Source: JAIYDQ01 sp034408855
Lineage (GTDB): Bacteria > Planctomycetota > Planctomycetia > Pirellulales > Pirellulaceae
NCBI GenBank assembly: GCA_034408855.1
Contig: JAWXCK010000014.1
Span: 1 to 9,879 of the forward strand
Length of the DNA: 9,879 nucleotides
Reading direction: 5' to 3'
Position 1 is the first letter of the stretch; each line of letters begins with the position of its first letter. Position numbers and translations under genes: made by a program. This document shows, one piece after another, positions 1-6,576 of this stretch. The notes under the pieces were generated by a model. The model did no database searches, was not told the DNA's origin, and worked only from the letters and a program-made list of their open reading frames with translations.

Positions 1-150
1 GCTATAGACAGGGATGCCTCGTACCACGATGAGTTCGTTGTACTCCTGCGCCCCGTCTTCGAACACTTTTAGACATTCAGCCGGGTCTTGGGCATATCCA
101 GCAGTCCAGTGCTTCCATGCCTTTGCGAAGGCGGCCCGGCGATCGCATGC
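1..150 (-). pseudogene. folE: GTP cyclohydrolase I (FolE), internal fragment, runs off the window
   Basis: Read on the minus strand, the frame ending at base 1 gives a stretch containing AKAWKHWTAGYAQDP and then VFEDGAQEYNELIVV, followed by RGIPVYS. This matches the region of GTP cyclohydrolase I that precedes the zinc-binding CEHH motif, which would lie just beyond the window edge. The enzyme converts GTP to dihydroneopterin triphosphate at the head of folate and related pterin or deazaguanine pathways. I see no start codon in this frame near the beginning of the similarity, and upstream the same bases are entered out of frame by a thiD-like start at 215. The N-terminal third of FolE therefore seems to be missing. 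The assignment rests on remembered family motifs; whether the rest of the gene is intact cannot be seen here. Confidence 0.6.
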
Positions 151-215
151 ATGTTGACCGGACCAGAACCACTGCCCAAGCCGGAACCCGCGATTGTCAA
201 AGCGATCGGTATCAT
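69..215 (-). pseudogene. thiD: 5' remnant of HMP/HMP-P kinase gene (thiD-like start)
   Basis: The ORF starts at ATG 215-213 with MIPIALTIAGSG, the glycine-rich first strand and loop typical of ThiD, which phosphorylates hydroxymethylpyrimidine in thiamine synthesis and salvage. Similarity lasts only about 12-18 codons (roughly 162-215). After that the frame crosses folE-like DNA out of frame and stops at 69, so no kinase fold is left (ThiD is usually about 260 residues). The start overlaps the stop of the preceding tenA remnant as ATGA (bases 215-212), an arrangement typical of translational coupling. That supports this being a real gene start rather than chance. A longer in-frame start at 257 lies inside the tenA remnant and is less likely. 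Best read as a deletion that joined the beginning of thiD to the inside of folE. Confidence 0.5.
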
Positions 216-427
216 GGTGCGCTCTCCATCGGGGCCGAGAAGAAATCCAATTCGCATTGCATAGCGTAACGATAGGCGTCATGAACTGCTGGACTGTTCG
301 ATGCGATCTCGTCCAGCAGCGATTCGAGCCGCGCACAGAGCTGCCCGAAATCGTCCCCGGCATAGGTCTTGATCCACTGTTCGTAGGGATGATCTGGTCT
401 CTGTTGCCAAAGGGATGCGTGTAACAT
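212..427 (-). pseudogene. TenA-family remnant 2 (internally deleted)
   Basis: This 71-residue ORF starts with LHASLWQQ, resembling the first helix of TenA proteins. It then goes directly into HPYEQWIKTYAGDDF and ends with a HDAYRYAMQCELDFF segment, which resemble the last third of TenA. Intact TenA proteins are about 220 residues, so roughly 150 internal residues are missing while the reading frame is preserved. TenA hydrolyses aminopyrimidines for thiamine salvage; a 71-residue remnant would lack most of the all-helical active site. A good ribosome-binding site (AAGGA, 8 bases before the ATG) lies in the 3' end of the preceding tenA remnant, whose TAA is 4 bases upstream. The stop overlaps the thiD-like start as ATGA. 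A true short TenA-like protein is possible but less likely. Confidence 0.55.
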
Positions 428-431
428 CTAT

Positions 432-681
432 TTATCCTTCCCATGTCATGCACCAGAAGTCTCGCTCGTGTCGCAAGACTTCGTTGAACTGCCGCTGCTG
501 GATTTCATCCGGATCGTGGTCGCAAATGCCGAGTAGCTCGGCCACGTAGTCGACAAACAGCGAATTTGACCAGCGTTCGATGTATTCGGCATACGGCCCG
601 AAATTCTCCGCTGGTGGCCTGTGGCCACAATTCCCCGGCCCCAAGCACAAGCGGAGACTGTTCAATCATCTGTAGATTCAT
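432..681 (-). pseudogene. TenA-family remnant 1 (deleted and frameshifted)
   Basis: The start is ATG 681-679, with AAAGGA seven bases upstream. That frame reads MNLQMIEQSPLVLGAGELWP then QATSGEF, resembling a TenA N-terminus. A different frame over 432-628 encodes PYAEYIERWSNSLFVDYVAE and then FNEVLRHERDFWCMTWEG, which resembles the TenA C-terminus and ends with TAA at 434-432. The two halves overlap around bases 600-612 and are out of frame with each other, so the middle of the gene appears lost and the product cannot be made as one chain. Two TenA-like genes in tandem, followed by thiD, indicate an ancestral thiamine-salvage operon. The start overlaps the stop of the 29-codon ORF upstream as ATGA. 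Confidence 0.55.
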
Positions 682-767
682 GTTTGATTCCTTTCATTCA
701 GCAATTCGCGCATCAGCTTTTCGTCACGCAACGTCCTGGCCAGTTTTTTTACTTGTCGCTCAATCAT
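678..767 (-). CDS. 29-residue ORF of unknown function, possible gene remnant
   Basis: The ORF begins MIERQVKKLARTLRDEKL and ends with ELLNERNQT; it is basic and probably helical. I do not recognise it. Its ATG (767-765) overlaps the stop of the receiver-like gene as ATGA, and its TGA (680-678) overlaps the start of the first tenA remnant as ATGA. Sitting exactly between two overlapped genes suggests a genuine cistron slot. Since its neighbours have lost their interiors, it may be the fused start and end of a longer gene. No strong ribosome-binding site is visible, so translation would depend on coupling to the upstream gene. It could also be a genuine small protein. Confidence 0.35.
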   Translation of the reverse strand: MIERQVKKLARTLRDEKLMRELLNERNQT

Positions 768-1177
768 TCCGTGCCCATGAATTTCATCCGCCAATCTGAT
801 ACATCGCCCGCCCGACTGGCGACTGTGACATGACTGGCGAGTATTTTCGCCATGCGATTATTGAACGCGCCGCGAGCCAGAACTTCATCGCATCCAGCCT
901 CTTGTGCAGCGGCGAGTTTCGCCTCATGTACGTGTGGGCCATAGGCAACGATGGCTTTCGGCGAGAAGGCGAGTTGCCGCAGTTGAGGAACGATCTGCAT
1001 TGGGTCAAGCCCCGGTGTACTCAGATCGAGCAGCACGAGTTGTGCCTGTTCTCGCGCTGCGCTGGCGAGCAACCGTTCTTGATCCGAAACGACCGACAGA
1101 TCAATCTCCAACGTCTGCGCGCATGCCGATACTCGTGATGAAAACATCAAATCTTTAGTGAGAAACAGGACGCTCAT
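764..1177 (-). CDS. Receiver-like (degenerate response-regulator) protein
   Basis: This 137-residue protein starts at the second in-frame ATG (1177-1175), which has a weak ACGGA eight bases upstream; the earlier in-frame ATG at 1228 would add 17 residues inside the mqo remnant. The pattern is that of a receiver domain: strand VLFLTKD, a central LVLLDLSTPG strand with Asp51 in the phospho-acceptor position, then IVAYGPH and AGCDEVLARG strands. The usual acidic pair near the N-terminus is reduced to one Asp (Asp9), and the conserved Lys after the fifth strand is absent (ARG instead). It may therefore be a pseudo-receiver that is not phosphorylated. No DNA-binding domain follows. It overlaps the end of the mqo remnant by about 20 bases, and its stop overlaps the next ORF. 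It is the only apparently full-length gene in the 1-1560 stretch. Confidence 0.55.
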   Translation of the reverse strand: MSVLFLTKDLMFSSRVSACAQTLEIDLSVVSDQERLLASAAREQAQLVLLDLSTPGLDPMQIVPQLRQLAFSPKAIVAYGPHVHEAKLAAAQEAGCDEVLARGAFNNRMAKILASHVTVASRAGDVSDWRMKFMGTE

Positions 1178-1559
1178 TTGAATTTCCGTTCGGGTTGGTG
1201 TTTGTCGATCCAGTTCGCGCCAGCACAAGAGGGCAAGGCGGTGTTCTCAGGATGGTGGTTGAAGGTTCGCGTTTTGTTTCATGGCTCGATTCGATCCAGT
1301 GATCGCGACTTACGCGCACTCTTGCTGACCGTTTCGGATTCGGATAGCTGAGTTCACAGATGCCGGCATGGCCAGTGCCGGCGTTGTTCCAGCCGTGCGA
1401 ACTTTCCTGAGCGAGTTCGTTGGTCACTTCGTAGAGCTGGATGCTGAGATCAGTCTGAAGACATTTGAGCATGGCTCCAAGCGTCGCGGACATGATGCCG
1501 CTGCCGATCAGAATGACGTCGGAATTGTCGATATGTGTTGAGTTTGGCAGCGATATCAT
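1155..1559 (-). pseudogene. mqo: 5' remnant of malate:quinone oxidoreductase gene
   Basis: The first 75 or so residues match the N-terminus of malate:quinone oxidoreductase: an FAD-binding segment DVILIGSGIMSATLG, then ELAQESSHGWNNAGTGHAG and ELSYPNP. The enzyme oxidises malate to oxaloacetate and passes electrons to quinone at the membrane; intact members have about 490-550 residues, so more than four fifths of this one is absent. After about residue 75 the sequence no longer resembles the family, and it ends at residue 134 inside the start of the receiver-like gene. No clear ribosome-binding site precedes ATG 1559. The non-mqo tail coincides with a 76-bp segment between 10-bp direct repeats (1205-1214 and 1291-1300). 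It cannot be a working enzyme. Confidence 0.65.
1205..1300. repeat. 10-bp direct repeats flanking a 76-bp segment inside the mqo remnant
   Basis: TCGATCCAGT occurs at 1205-1214 and again at 1291-1300. The 76 bases between them encode, on the minus strand, the part of the mqo remnant that does not look like MQO. The layout fits either a small insertion with a target duplication or a tandem-repeat scar. The flanks alone do not prove mobility. Confidence 0.4.
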
Positions 1560-1632
1560 TTCATTCGGCTTTCGGATCAGACGGTGAATGCTACTCGTTT
1601 CATTTGAACTGTCGCCACGCTCACGACAACGC

Positions 1633-1964
1633 TCAATGGCCCGTCATCATCTTTGATTTCGCCATCGCGTCCTCGGCCATTTGGATGTACTTGTGCTCGT
1701 TAGTGCCTGCGAAAGCTCTCTGATACGTCACGCTCAGTGCGGTCCAACTGAAGGAATCGTCCGGCTCTAACTCACTTGCTAAGACGGCGTGCTCGATCGC
1801 CTTATCGTGCCGGTTCACTTTTCCATAGACGACCGCCAACGCGGAGTGAGCCAAGACGTAACGATCGTCGATCAACAGTAACTCTTTCAGCTTCTCGATC
1901 GCTGCGTCAAACTGGCCATCGTCTTTCAATCGATCCGCCTCGTTGTACAGTTCGTTCTTCGTTG

Positions 1965-1968
<4 letters not shown>
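1633..1968 (-). CDS. Small TPR-repeat protein at the end of the suf operon
   Basis: This 111-residue protein contains about two tetratricopeptide repeats: an ELYNEADRLKDDGQFDAAIE helix pair at about residues 6-30, then HSALAVVYGKVNRHDKAIEH at about 41-62, with a further SWTALSVTYQRA helix. TPRs are protein-interaction scaffolds. There is no signal peptide or membrane segment, so it is expected in the cytoplasm. Its ATG overlaps the ferredoxin stop as ATGA (1968-1965), and the likely ribosome-binding purines (GGAAAG) lie in the ferredoxin 3' end. Translation is therefore probably coupled to the ferredoxin. Context suggests it could help the ferredoxin or the SUF complex, but this is inference. 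Confidence 0.75.
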
Positions 1969-2258
<290 letters not shown>

Positions 2259-2304
2259 TTTCAGTTTTCCTTCAAAATTGGGTTGAGCGTACAACGGTGA
2301 CCAT

Positions 2305-2347
2305 ACGCGTAAGCGAGGAATCTCAAGGCTGTCCCTCGCTTACGCGT
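2305..2347. repeat. Inverted repeat between sufD and the ferredoxin gene
   Basis: Arms ACGCGTAAGCGAGG (2305-2318) and CCTCGCTTACGCGT (2334-2347) are perfect complements with a 15-base loop. In the leftward transcript this makes a strong hairpin just after sufD. No T-run follows, so it is not a standard intrinsic terminator. The right arm continues into CGGGTTA, matching a second copy at 4592-4607. I remember similar sequences as dispersed repeats in planctomycete genomes, but cannot verify that here. Confidence 0.75.
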
Positions 2348-2367
2348 CGGGTTATGAATGCTCAGGC

Positions 2368-3687
2368 CTATACGTCTGGCAACCCGTGACTAGCAAGCAG
2401 GATTGATTCGAGGTGCCGGCGGACAGCCGGGACTTTGACAGCCAAGACAAGGTCGTTTGCGAAAGCAAAAATCAGCATCTTTCTGGCAAGCTCAAGCGGT
2501 ATGCCTCGTGAACGCAAGTAGTAGAGAGCCTTTTCATCGAGCTCGCCGATCGTGGCACCGTGGGTACAGCGAACATCATCAGCGTAGATTTCTAACTGTG
2601 GCTTCGTGTTGACCACGGCATCATCGGACAACAAGAGTGCTTGATTGCTTTGCTTCGCGTCCGTTTTTTGTGCGTCTTGATGGACGTATATCTTGCCGCT
2701 GAAAACGCCTCTGGCTTCGTCGTCCAAAATGCCTTTGTACAATTCGGAGCTGTTGCAGTTCGGCTTCACGTGGTCGATCCGCGTGCGGCAATCCATCAAC
2801 TGATTACCCGTCGGCATGTAAAGCCCATTCAGCATCGTTTCGATTTGCTCGCCATTGAGCGTGCAATTCACTTCGTTGCGAGCCAACGACGCGCCAAATG
2901 AGAAGTAGTGCGAGCGAAACTGACTGCTGGTTTGCTGGGTCACGTGAGTCGTCGCAAGGTGCAGGGCTCCGAGTTGCTCATGCTGGAGCTTGTGGTGATC
3001 GAGTTCCGCGTTTGCATCGACTTCAATTTGAGTGATCGCGTTGGTGAAATAGGCGTCCCCATCACCCGTGAAGCTCTCGATGACTTGCGCTTTACTGTCC
3101 TTGCCAAGGCGAATCAGAATCCGAGGATGCGAAACGCCCTGACCTTCCCCGATTGAAAGAAACACCAAATGAACTGGCCGATTCAAATGTACCGAATCGG
3201 CGATTGCAATGTTCGCGCCATCGTGAAGAAAGGCCGTGTTGAGCGCGGCGAACGGAGAGGCTTCGATTTCGAAGCTGTCGCAGAGCATTCCACGCAAGTC
3301 ATTCGGCCACCTACGAATGCTGCCCGCTAAATTTTCGACAACAACTCCCGAGGGCAATTCGCTGATGGCTGACCACTCATTACAGAAGCGACCGTTGATA
3401 AACACCAGACGATACGCCTCATCGTCCAGTGTGGCTCGTTGGAGGAGAGTCTTTATTTGGTCGTCAACCGAATCGACCGGAGGCATCCAGTTGTAATGCC
3501 GGTCCGCAAGTCCCGCGACGTTCGTGAACCGCCAATCTTCGATTCGTCTATTGGGGATCCCAAGACGCGTGAATGTCTCCAGCCCCTTTTGCCGGAGTTC
3601 GCTGAGCCATGGTGGCACCGAGGCATTCTGCCGCTGGAAAGCTTCGTGCTGATCTTGATAAGTTTCGATTTCGGTAGCGATAGTCAT
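2368..3687 (-). CDS. sufD: SufD, SUF scaffold subunit
   Basis: This 439-residue protein is a member of the SufB/SufD family and partner of SufB and SufC in the cytosolic scaffold complex that builds Fe-S clusters. The N-terminal part (about 1-110) is helical and variable, with PPWLSELRQKG and RRIEDWRFTN typical of SufD. The C-terminal two thirds is the parallel beta-helix core. Near the end, VRCTHGATIGELDEKALYYL has Cys374 and His376, which correspond to Cys358/His360 of E. coli SufD by my count, followed by the LRSRGIPLELARKMLIFAFA helix region. The start at ATG 3687 has a GGA nine bases upstream. A perfect inverted repeat separates it from sufC and could influence how much SufD is made relative to SufB and SufC. 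Confidence 0.93.
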   Translation of the reverse strand: MTIATEIETYQDQHEAFQRQNASVPPWLSELRQKGLETFTRLGIPNRRIEDWRFTNVAGLADRHYNWMPPVDSVDDQIKTLLQRATLDDEAYRLVFINGRFCNEWSAISELPSGVVVENLAGSIRRWPNDLRGMLCDSFEIEASPFAALNTAFLHDGANIAIADSVHLNRPVHLVFLSIGEGQGVSHPRILIRLGKDSKAQVIESFTGDGDAYFTNAITQIEVDANAELDHHKLQHEQLGALHLATTHVTQQTSSQFRSHYFSFGASLARNEVNCTLNGEQIETMLNGLYMPTGNQLMDCRTRIDHVKPNCNSSELYKGILDDEARGVFSGKIYVHQDAQKTDAKQSNQALLLSDDAVVNTKPQLEIYADDVRCTHGATIGELDEKALYYLRSRGIPLELARKMLIFAFANDLVLAVKVPAVRRHLESILLASHGLPDV

Positions 3688-3742
3688 TCGTTTGTTCCAA
3701 GCGGTTTGATGGCGGTCTGTTCGTAAGGCGGCGTCGCTGAAC

Positions 3743-3801
3743 GTGGGATAGGCTTCCAGCCTGTCGAACTATGCTGATGACAGGCTGGAAGCCTATCCCA
3801 C
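3743..3801. repeat. Perfect 23-bp-arm inverted repeat between sufC and sufD
   Basis: Arms 3743-3765 and 3779-3801 are exact reverse complements (left arm begins GTGGGATAGGCTTCCAGC) around a 13-base loop. The hairpin starts five bases after the sufC stop in the leftward transcript and ends 55 bases before the sufD start. There is no T-run, so it is more likely a REP- or MITE-like dispersed element and an RNA-processing or stability signal than a terminator. The arm sequence resembles a repeat I recall as common in Rhodopirellula-like genomes; this is memory, not a search. Confidence 0.85.
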
Positions 3802-3805
3802 ACGA

Positions 3806-4558
3806 TCACGAAGCGGCTAACTCTTTGAGAAAACCGTAGCCCTTGTCTTCCAATTCCAACGCGAGCGATTTATCGCCCGAACGTATGATTTTTCCGTCGG
3901 CAAGCACATGGACTTTGTCCGGTACTATGTAGTCGAGCAGACGCTGGTAGTGCGTCACAATGATCGTTGAGCGCTCGGGACTTCGTAGCGAGTTGACACC
4001 ATCGGCAACAATTTTGAGAGCGTCGATGTCCAAACCCGAATCGGTTTCGTCGAGCACTGCGAGTTTGGGTTTCAACATGGCCATTTGCAAAATTTCATTG
4101 CGTTTCTTTTCGCCACCAGAGAATCCTTCATTGACCGATCGGTCCATCATGTTCATGTCCATCCCTAGTCGCTCCAGGTTCTCTTTTAACTGGGCGATAA
4201 ATTCACGGCGGCCCAGCACCGATTCGCCGCGATACTTGCGGATCGAATTCATTGCGGCTCTTAGGAAATATTTATTGCTGACGCCCGCGATTTCGACAGG
4301 ATACTGGTAAGCCATGAAGACTCCCTCGGCCGCCCGCTCTTCAATCTCCAATTCGAGTAAGTCTTTGCCGTTGTAAAGGATCTGGCCTTCGGTGACTTCA
4401 TAATCTTCGCGGCCGGCGATCACGTGTGCCAAAGTACTCTTGCCAGATCCGTTGGGCCCCATGATCGCGTGGACTTCGCCAGCCGCCACGTACAGGTTGA
4501 TCCCCTTCAGAATCTCGGTGTCTTTGGATCGAGCGTGAAGGTTTTTGATTTCAAGCAT
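3806..4558 (-). CDS. sufC: SufC, SUF complex ATPase
   Basis: A 250-residue ABC-type ATPase that drives conformational change in the SufB-SufD scaffold; unlike transporter ATPases it is soluble. All motifs are present: Walker A GPNGSGKS at 34-41 (Lys40), a Q-loop in FMAYQYPVEI near residue 85, signature FSGGEKKR at 146-153, Walker B LAVLDETDSGLD with Glu171, and the switch His203 in IIVTHYQRL. These match E. coli SufC numbering exactly (Lys40, Glu171, His203). Length is normal for the family. The start ATG 4558 is preceded by AAGG. It lies 77 bases after sufB, with a short inverted repeat in the spacer, and 118 bases before sufD. No truncation or unusual residue is visible. Confidence 0.96.
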   Translation of the reverse strand: MLEIKNLHARSKDTEILKGINLYVAAGEVHAIMGPNGSGKSTLAHVIAGREDYEVTEGQILYNGKDLLELEIEERAAEGVFMAYQYPVEIAGVSNKYFLRAAMNSIRKYRGESVLGRREFIAQLKENLERLGMDMNMMDRSVNEGFSGGEKKRNEILQMAMLKPKLAVLDETDSGLDIDALKIVADGVNSLRSPERSTIIVTHYQRLLDYIVPDKVHVLADGKIIRSGDKSLALELEDKGYGFLKELAAS

Positions 4559-4584
4559 GATGACCTTATAGAAAAAAATGTGTT

Positions 4585-4610
4585 TGGTAACCTTACGCTT
4601 CGGGTTACCA
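4585..4610. repeat. Inverted repeat between sufB and sufC
   Basis: Arms TGGTAACC (4585-4592) and GGTTACCA (4603-4610) pair around a 10-base loop. The stretch CTTACGCTTCGGGTTA (4592-4607) matches 15 of 16 bases at 2339-2354, within and beside the sufD-ferredoxin hairpin. The two spacers therefore carry related repeat sequences. No T-run follows, and sufC continues directly downstream. Confidence 0.6.
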
Positions 4611-4635
4611 TTGGCGGCTAATTGGCGTTGGAAAC

Positions 4636-6081
4636 TTATCCAACACTACCTTCCAGGCTAATGCTGAGCAGCTTCCTCGCTTCAACGGCGAACTCCATTG
4701 GCAACAAGTCGTAAACCTCTTTGCAAAAACCATTGACAATCATGTTTACCGCGTCTTCGTTCGAAAGTCCGCGTTGGCGAAGGTAATAGATCTGGTCCTC
4801 GCCGACCTTCGATGTCGATGCTTCATGCTCCACTTTCGCGGTCGAATTGCGAACTTCGATGTAGGGGAACGTGTGAGCGCCACAGCGATCACCGATCAGT
4901 AGCGAATCACACTGAGAGAAATTCCTAGCGTCAGTCGACCCCTTCATCATCTTCACTTCTCCGCGATAGCTGTTTTGGCCGAATCCCGCTGAAATACCCT
5001 TGGAGATGATCGTGCTTTTGGTGTCCTTGCCGATGTGAATCATCTTCGTCCCCGTATCTGCTTGCTGATGATTGGCGGTCACTGCTACCGAATAGAACTC
5101 ACCGACCGAATGGTCACCCTGCAAAATCACGCTGGGATACTTCCAAGTGATGGCCGAACCGGTTTCCACTTGCGTCCAAGAGATTTTCGAGTTTTTGCCG
5201 CGGCACGCTCCGCGTTTGGTCACGAAATTGTAAATGCCGCCTTTGCCCTCGGAGTCACCTGGGTACCAATTTTGGACAGTGGAATATCTGATCTGAGCGT
5301 CGTCCATCGCAACTAACTCTACAACTGCAGCGTGCAGTTGATGCTCATCGCGTTTGGGCGCCGTGCAGCCTTCCAAGTAGCTTACGTAAGCGCCTTCTTC
5401 GGCGATGATCAGCGTCCGCTCGAACTGACCGGTGTTTTGAGCGTTAATCCGGAAGTAGGTGGACAGCTCCATCGGGCATCGGACACCCTTGGGAATGTAA
5501 CAGAACGATCCGTCGCTAAATACTGCCGAATTGAGCGACGCAAAAAAGTTGTCCGAGTATGGTACGACCGAGCCGAGGTACTTTTTGACGAGTTCGGGAT
5601 GGTCGCGAACCGCTTCCGAAAAAGGACGGAAGATGACACCATGCTTTTCTAACGTTTCGCGATAAGTCGTCGCGATTGAAACGCTGTCGAAAACCGCATC
5701 GACGGCGACATTCGACAAGACCTTCTGCTCATACAGCGAGATGCCCAGCTTCTCGTAGGTTTCCAACAGCGCCGGATCGACTTCATCCAAGCTGTTGAGC
5801 TTTGGTTTCTGTTTGGGAGCGGAGTAATAGACCGAAGCTTGATAGTCGATCGGCGCGAACTTGACGTTCTGCCAATTGGGTTCTTCTAACGTCAGCCAGT
5901 GGCGGTAGGCTTTTAATCGCCACTCAAGCAACCACTCCGGCTCGTTCTTTTTGCTTGAAATAAGACGCACGACATCTTCGCTTAAGCCCGGCGCAATCGA
6001 GTCGGCTTCGATGTCGGTGACGAAGCCAAATTCGTATTCGCGCTGGGCGAATTCTTCGAGCATTGCAGTTTCGGATGTCAT
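4636..6081 (-). CDS. sufB: SufB, Fe-S cluster scaffold subunit
   Basis: This 481-residue core scaffold protein of the SUF complex receives sulfur and assembles the nascent cluster with SufC and SufD. The sequence is complete and strongly typical: GVIFRPFSEAVRDHPEL in the N-terminal part, a beta-helix core with FCYIPKGVRCPMELSTYFRI and EGAYVSYLEGCTAP, and the C-terminal NFSQCDSLLIGDRCGAHTFP region. Cys391 corresponds to the invariant Cys405 of E. coli SufB and Glu420 to Glu434, by counting back from the shared C-terminus; the protein ends LLSISLEGSVG like its relatives. Start ATG 6081 has AGAGG seven bases upstream. It follows the A-type carrier by 60 bases in the same operon. Confidence 0.96.
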   Translation of the reverse strand: MTSETAMLEEFAQREYEFGFVTDIEADSIAPGLSEDVVRLISSKKNEPEWLLEWRLKAYRHWLTLEEPNWQNVKFAPIDYQASVYYSAPKQKPKLNSLDEVDPALLETYEKLGISLYEQKVLSNVAVDAVFDSVSIATTYRETLEKHGVIFRPFSEAVRDHPELVKKYLGSVVPYSDNFFASLNSAVFSDGSFCYIPKGVRCPMELSTYFRINAQNTGQFERTLIIAEEGAYVSYLEGCTAPKRDEHQLHAAVVELVAMDDAQIRYSTVQNWYPGDSEGKGGIYNFVTKRGACRGKNSKISWTQVETGSAITWKYPSVILQGDHSVGEFYSVAVTANHQQADTGTKMIHIGKDTKSTIISKGISAGFGQNSYRGEVKMMKGSTDARNFSQCDSLLIGDRCGAHTFPYIEVRNSTAKVEHEASTSKVGEDQIYYLRQRGLSNEDAVNMIVNGFCKEVYDLLPMEFAVEARKLLSISLEGSVG

Positions 6082-6141
6082 CTGTGAACCTCTTGGTTTC
6101 TATCTAAACAGCGTCCGATTCGCGGGACGACAACGCGATTC

Positions 6142-6474
6142 TTAGGCCGAGAAAGAGCTGCCACAGCCGCATGACTTCGTAGCATTGGGATTGTTGAAAG
6201 TGAAGCCTCTTTTCTCGAGGCTCTCGTGATAGTCGAGTTCGGTTCCGTCGAGATACAGTGCGCTCTTCTTGTCAACCGCGACGCGAAGTCCGTCGACAAC
6301 ACTCAGCATGTCGTTGTCGTCGCTGACGTTCTCGTCAAAATCGAGCTTGTATTCAAAACCGCTGCAGCCGCCGCCGGTAACTCCAATGCGAAGTGCCACC
6401 ATTTCCGGTAATTGCTTTTCAGCGATGACCTTCTTGAGTTCCCGGACCGCCTTTTCGCTGACCTTGATCGCCAT
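6142..6474 (-). CDS. A-type Fe-S carrier (IscA/SufA/ErpA family)
   Basis: A 110-residue carrier that takes Fe-S clusters from the scaffold to client proteins. The three family cysteines are present: Cys37 in TGGGCSGFEYKL, and Cys102 and Cys104 in KSCGCGSSFSA at the C-terminus. The start ATG 6474 has AGGA about nine bases upstream. It is the first gene of the leftward operon and the gene immediately behind the sigma-54 promoter at 6592-6577, with a predicted leader of roughly 90 nt. IscA, SufA, ErpA and nif-associated HesB-like members cannot be told apart from sequence alone here, so no specific symbol is given; position ahead of sufB favours a SufA/ErpA role. Confidence 0.93.
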   Translation of the reverse strand: MAIKVSEKAVRELKKVIAEKQLPEMVALRIGVTGGGCSGFEYKLDFDENVSDDNDMLSVVDGLRVAVDKKSALYLDGTELDYHESLEKRGFTFNNPNATKSCGCGSSFSA

Positions 6475-6576
6475 TGCGTTGTTTCCTAATGATTGATGGA
6501 GTGAAATTCGAGGGCGTGCGCCGCCGTCAGACGGAACGTTTGCCCCCTTAATGATGAGAACGCTTATAAAAACTTA

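Noticed and set aside
69..257. ThiD-like ORF starting at 257
   Set aside because: The first 14 codons lie within the tenA remnant and do not resemble ThiD; the ATG at 215 with the ATGA overlap is the better start.
2305..2347. Intrinsic terminator after sufD
   Set aside because: The hairpin is strong but no T-run follows, and the ferredoxin gene continues in the same direction 46 bases on.
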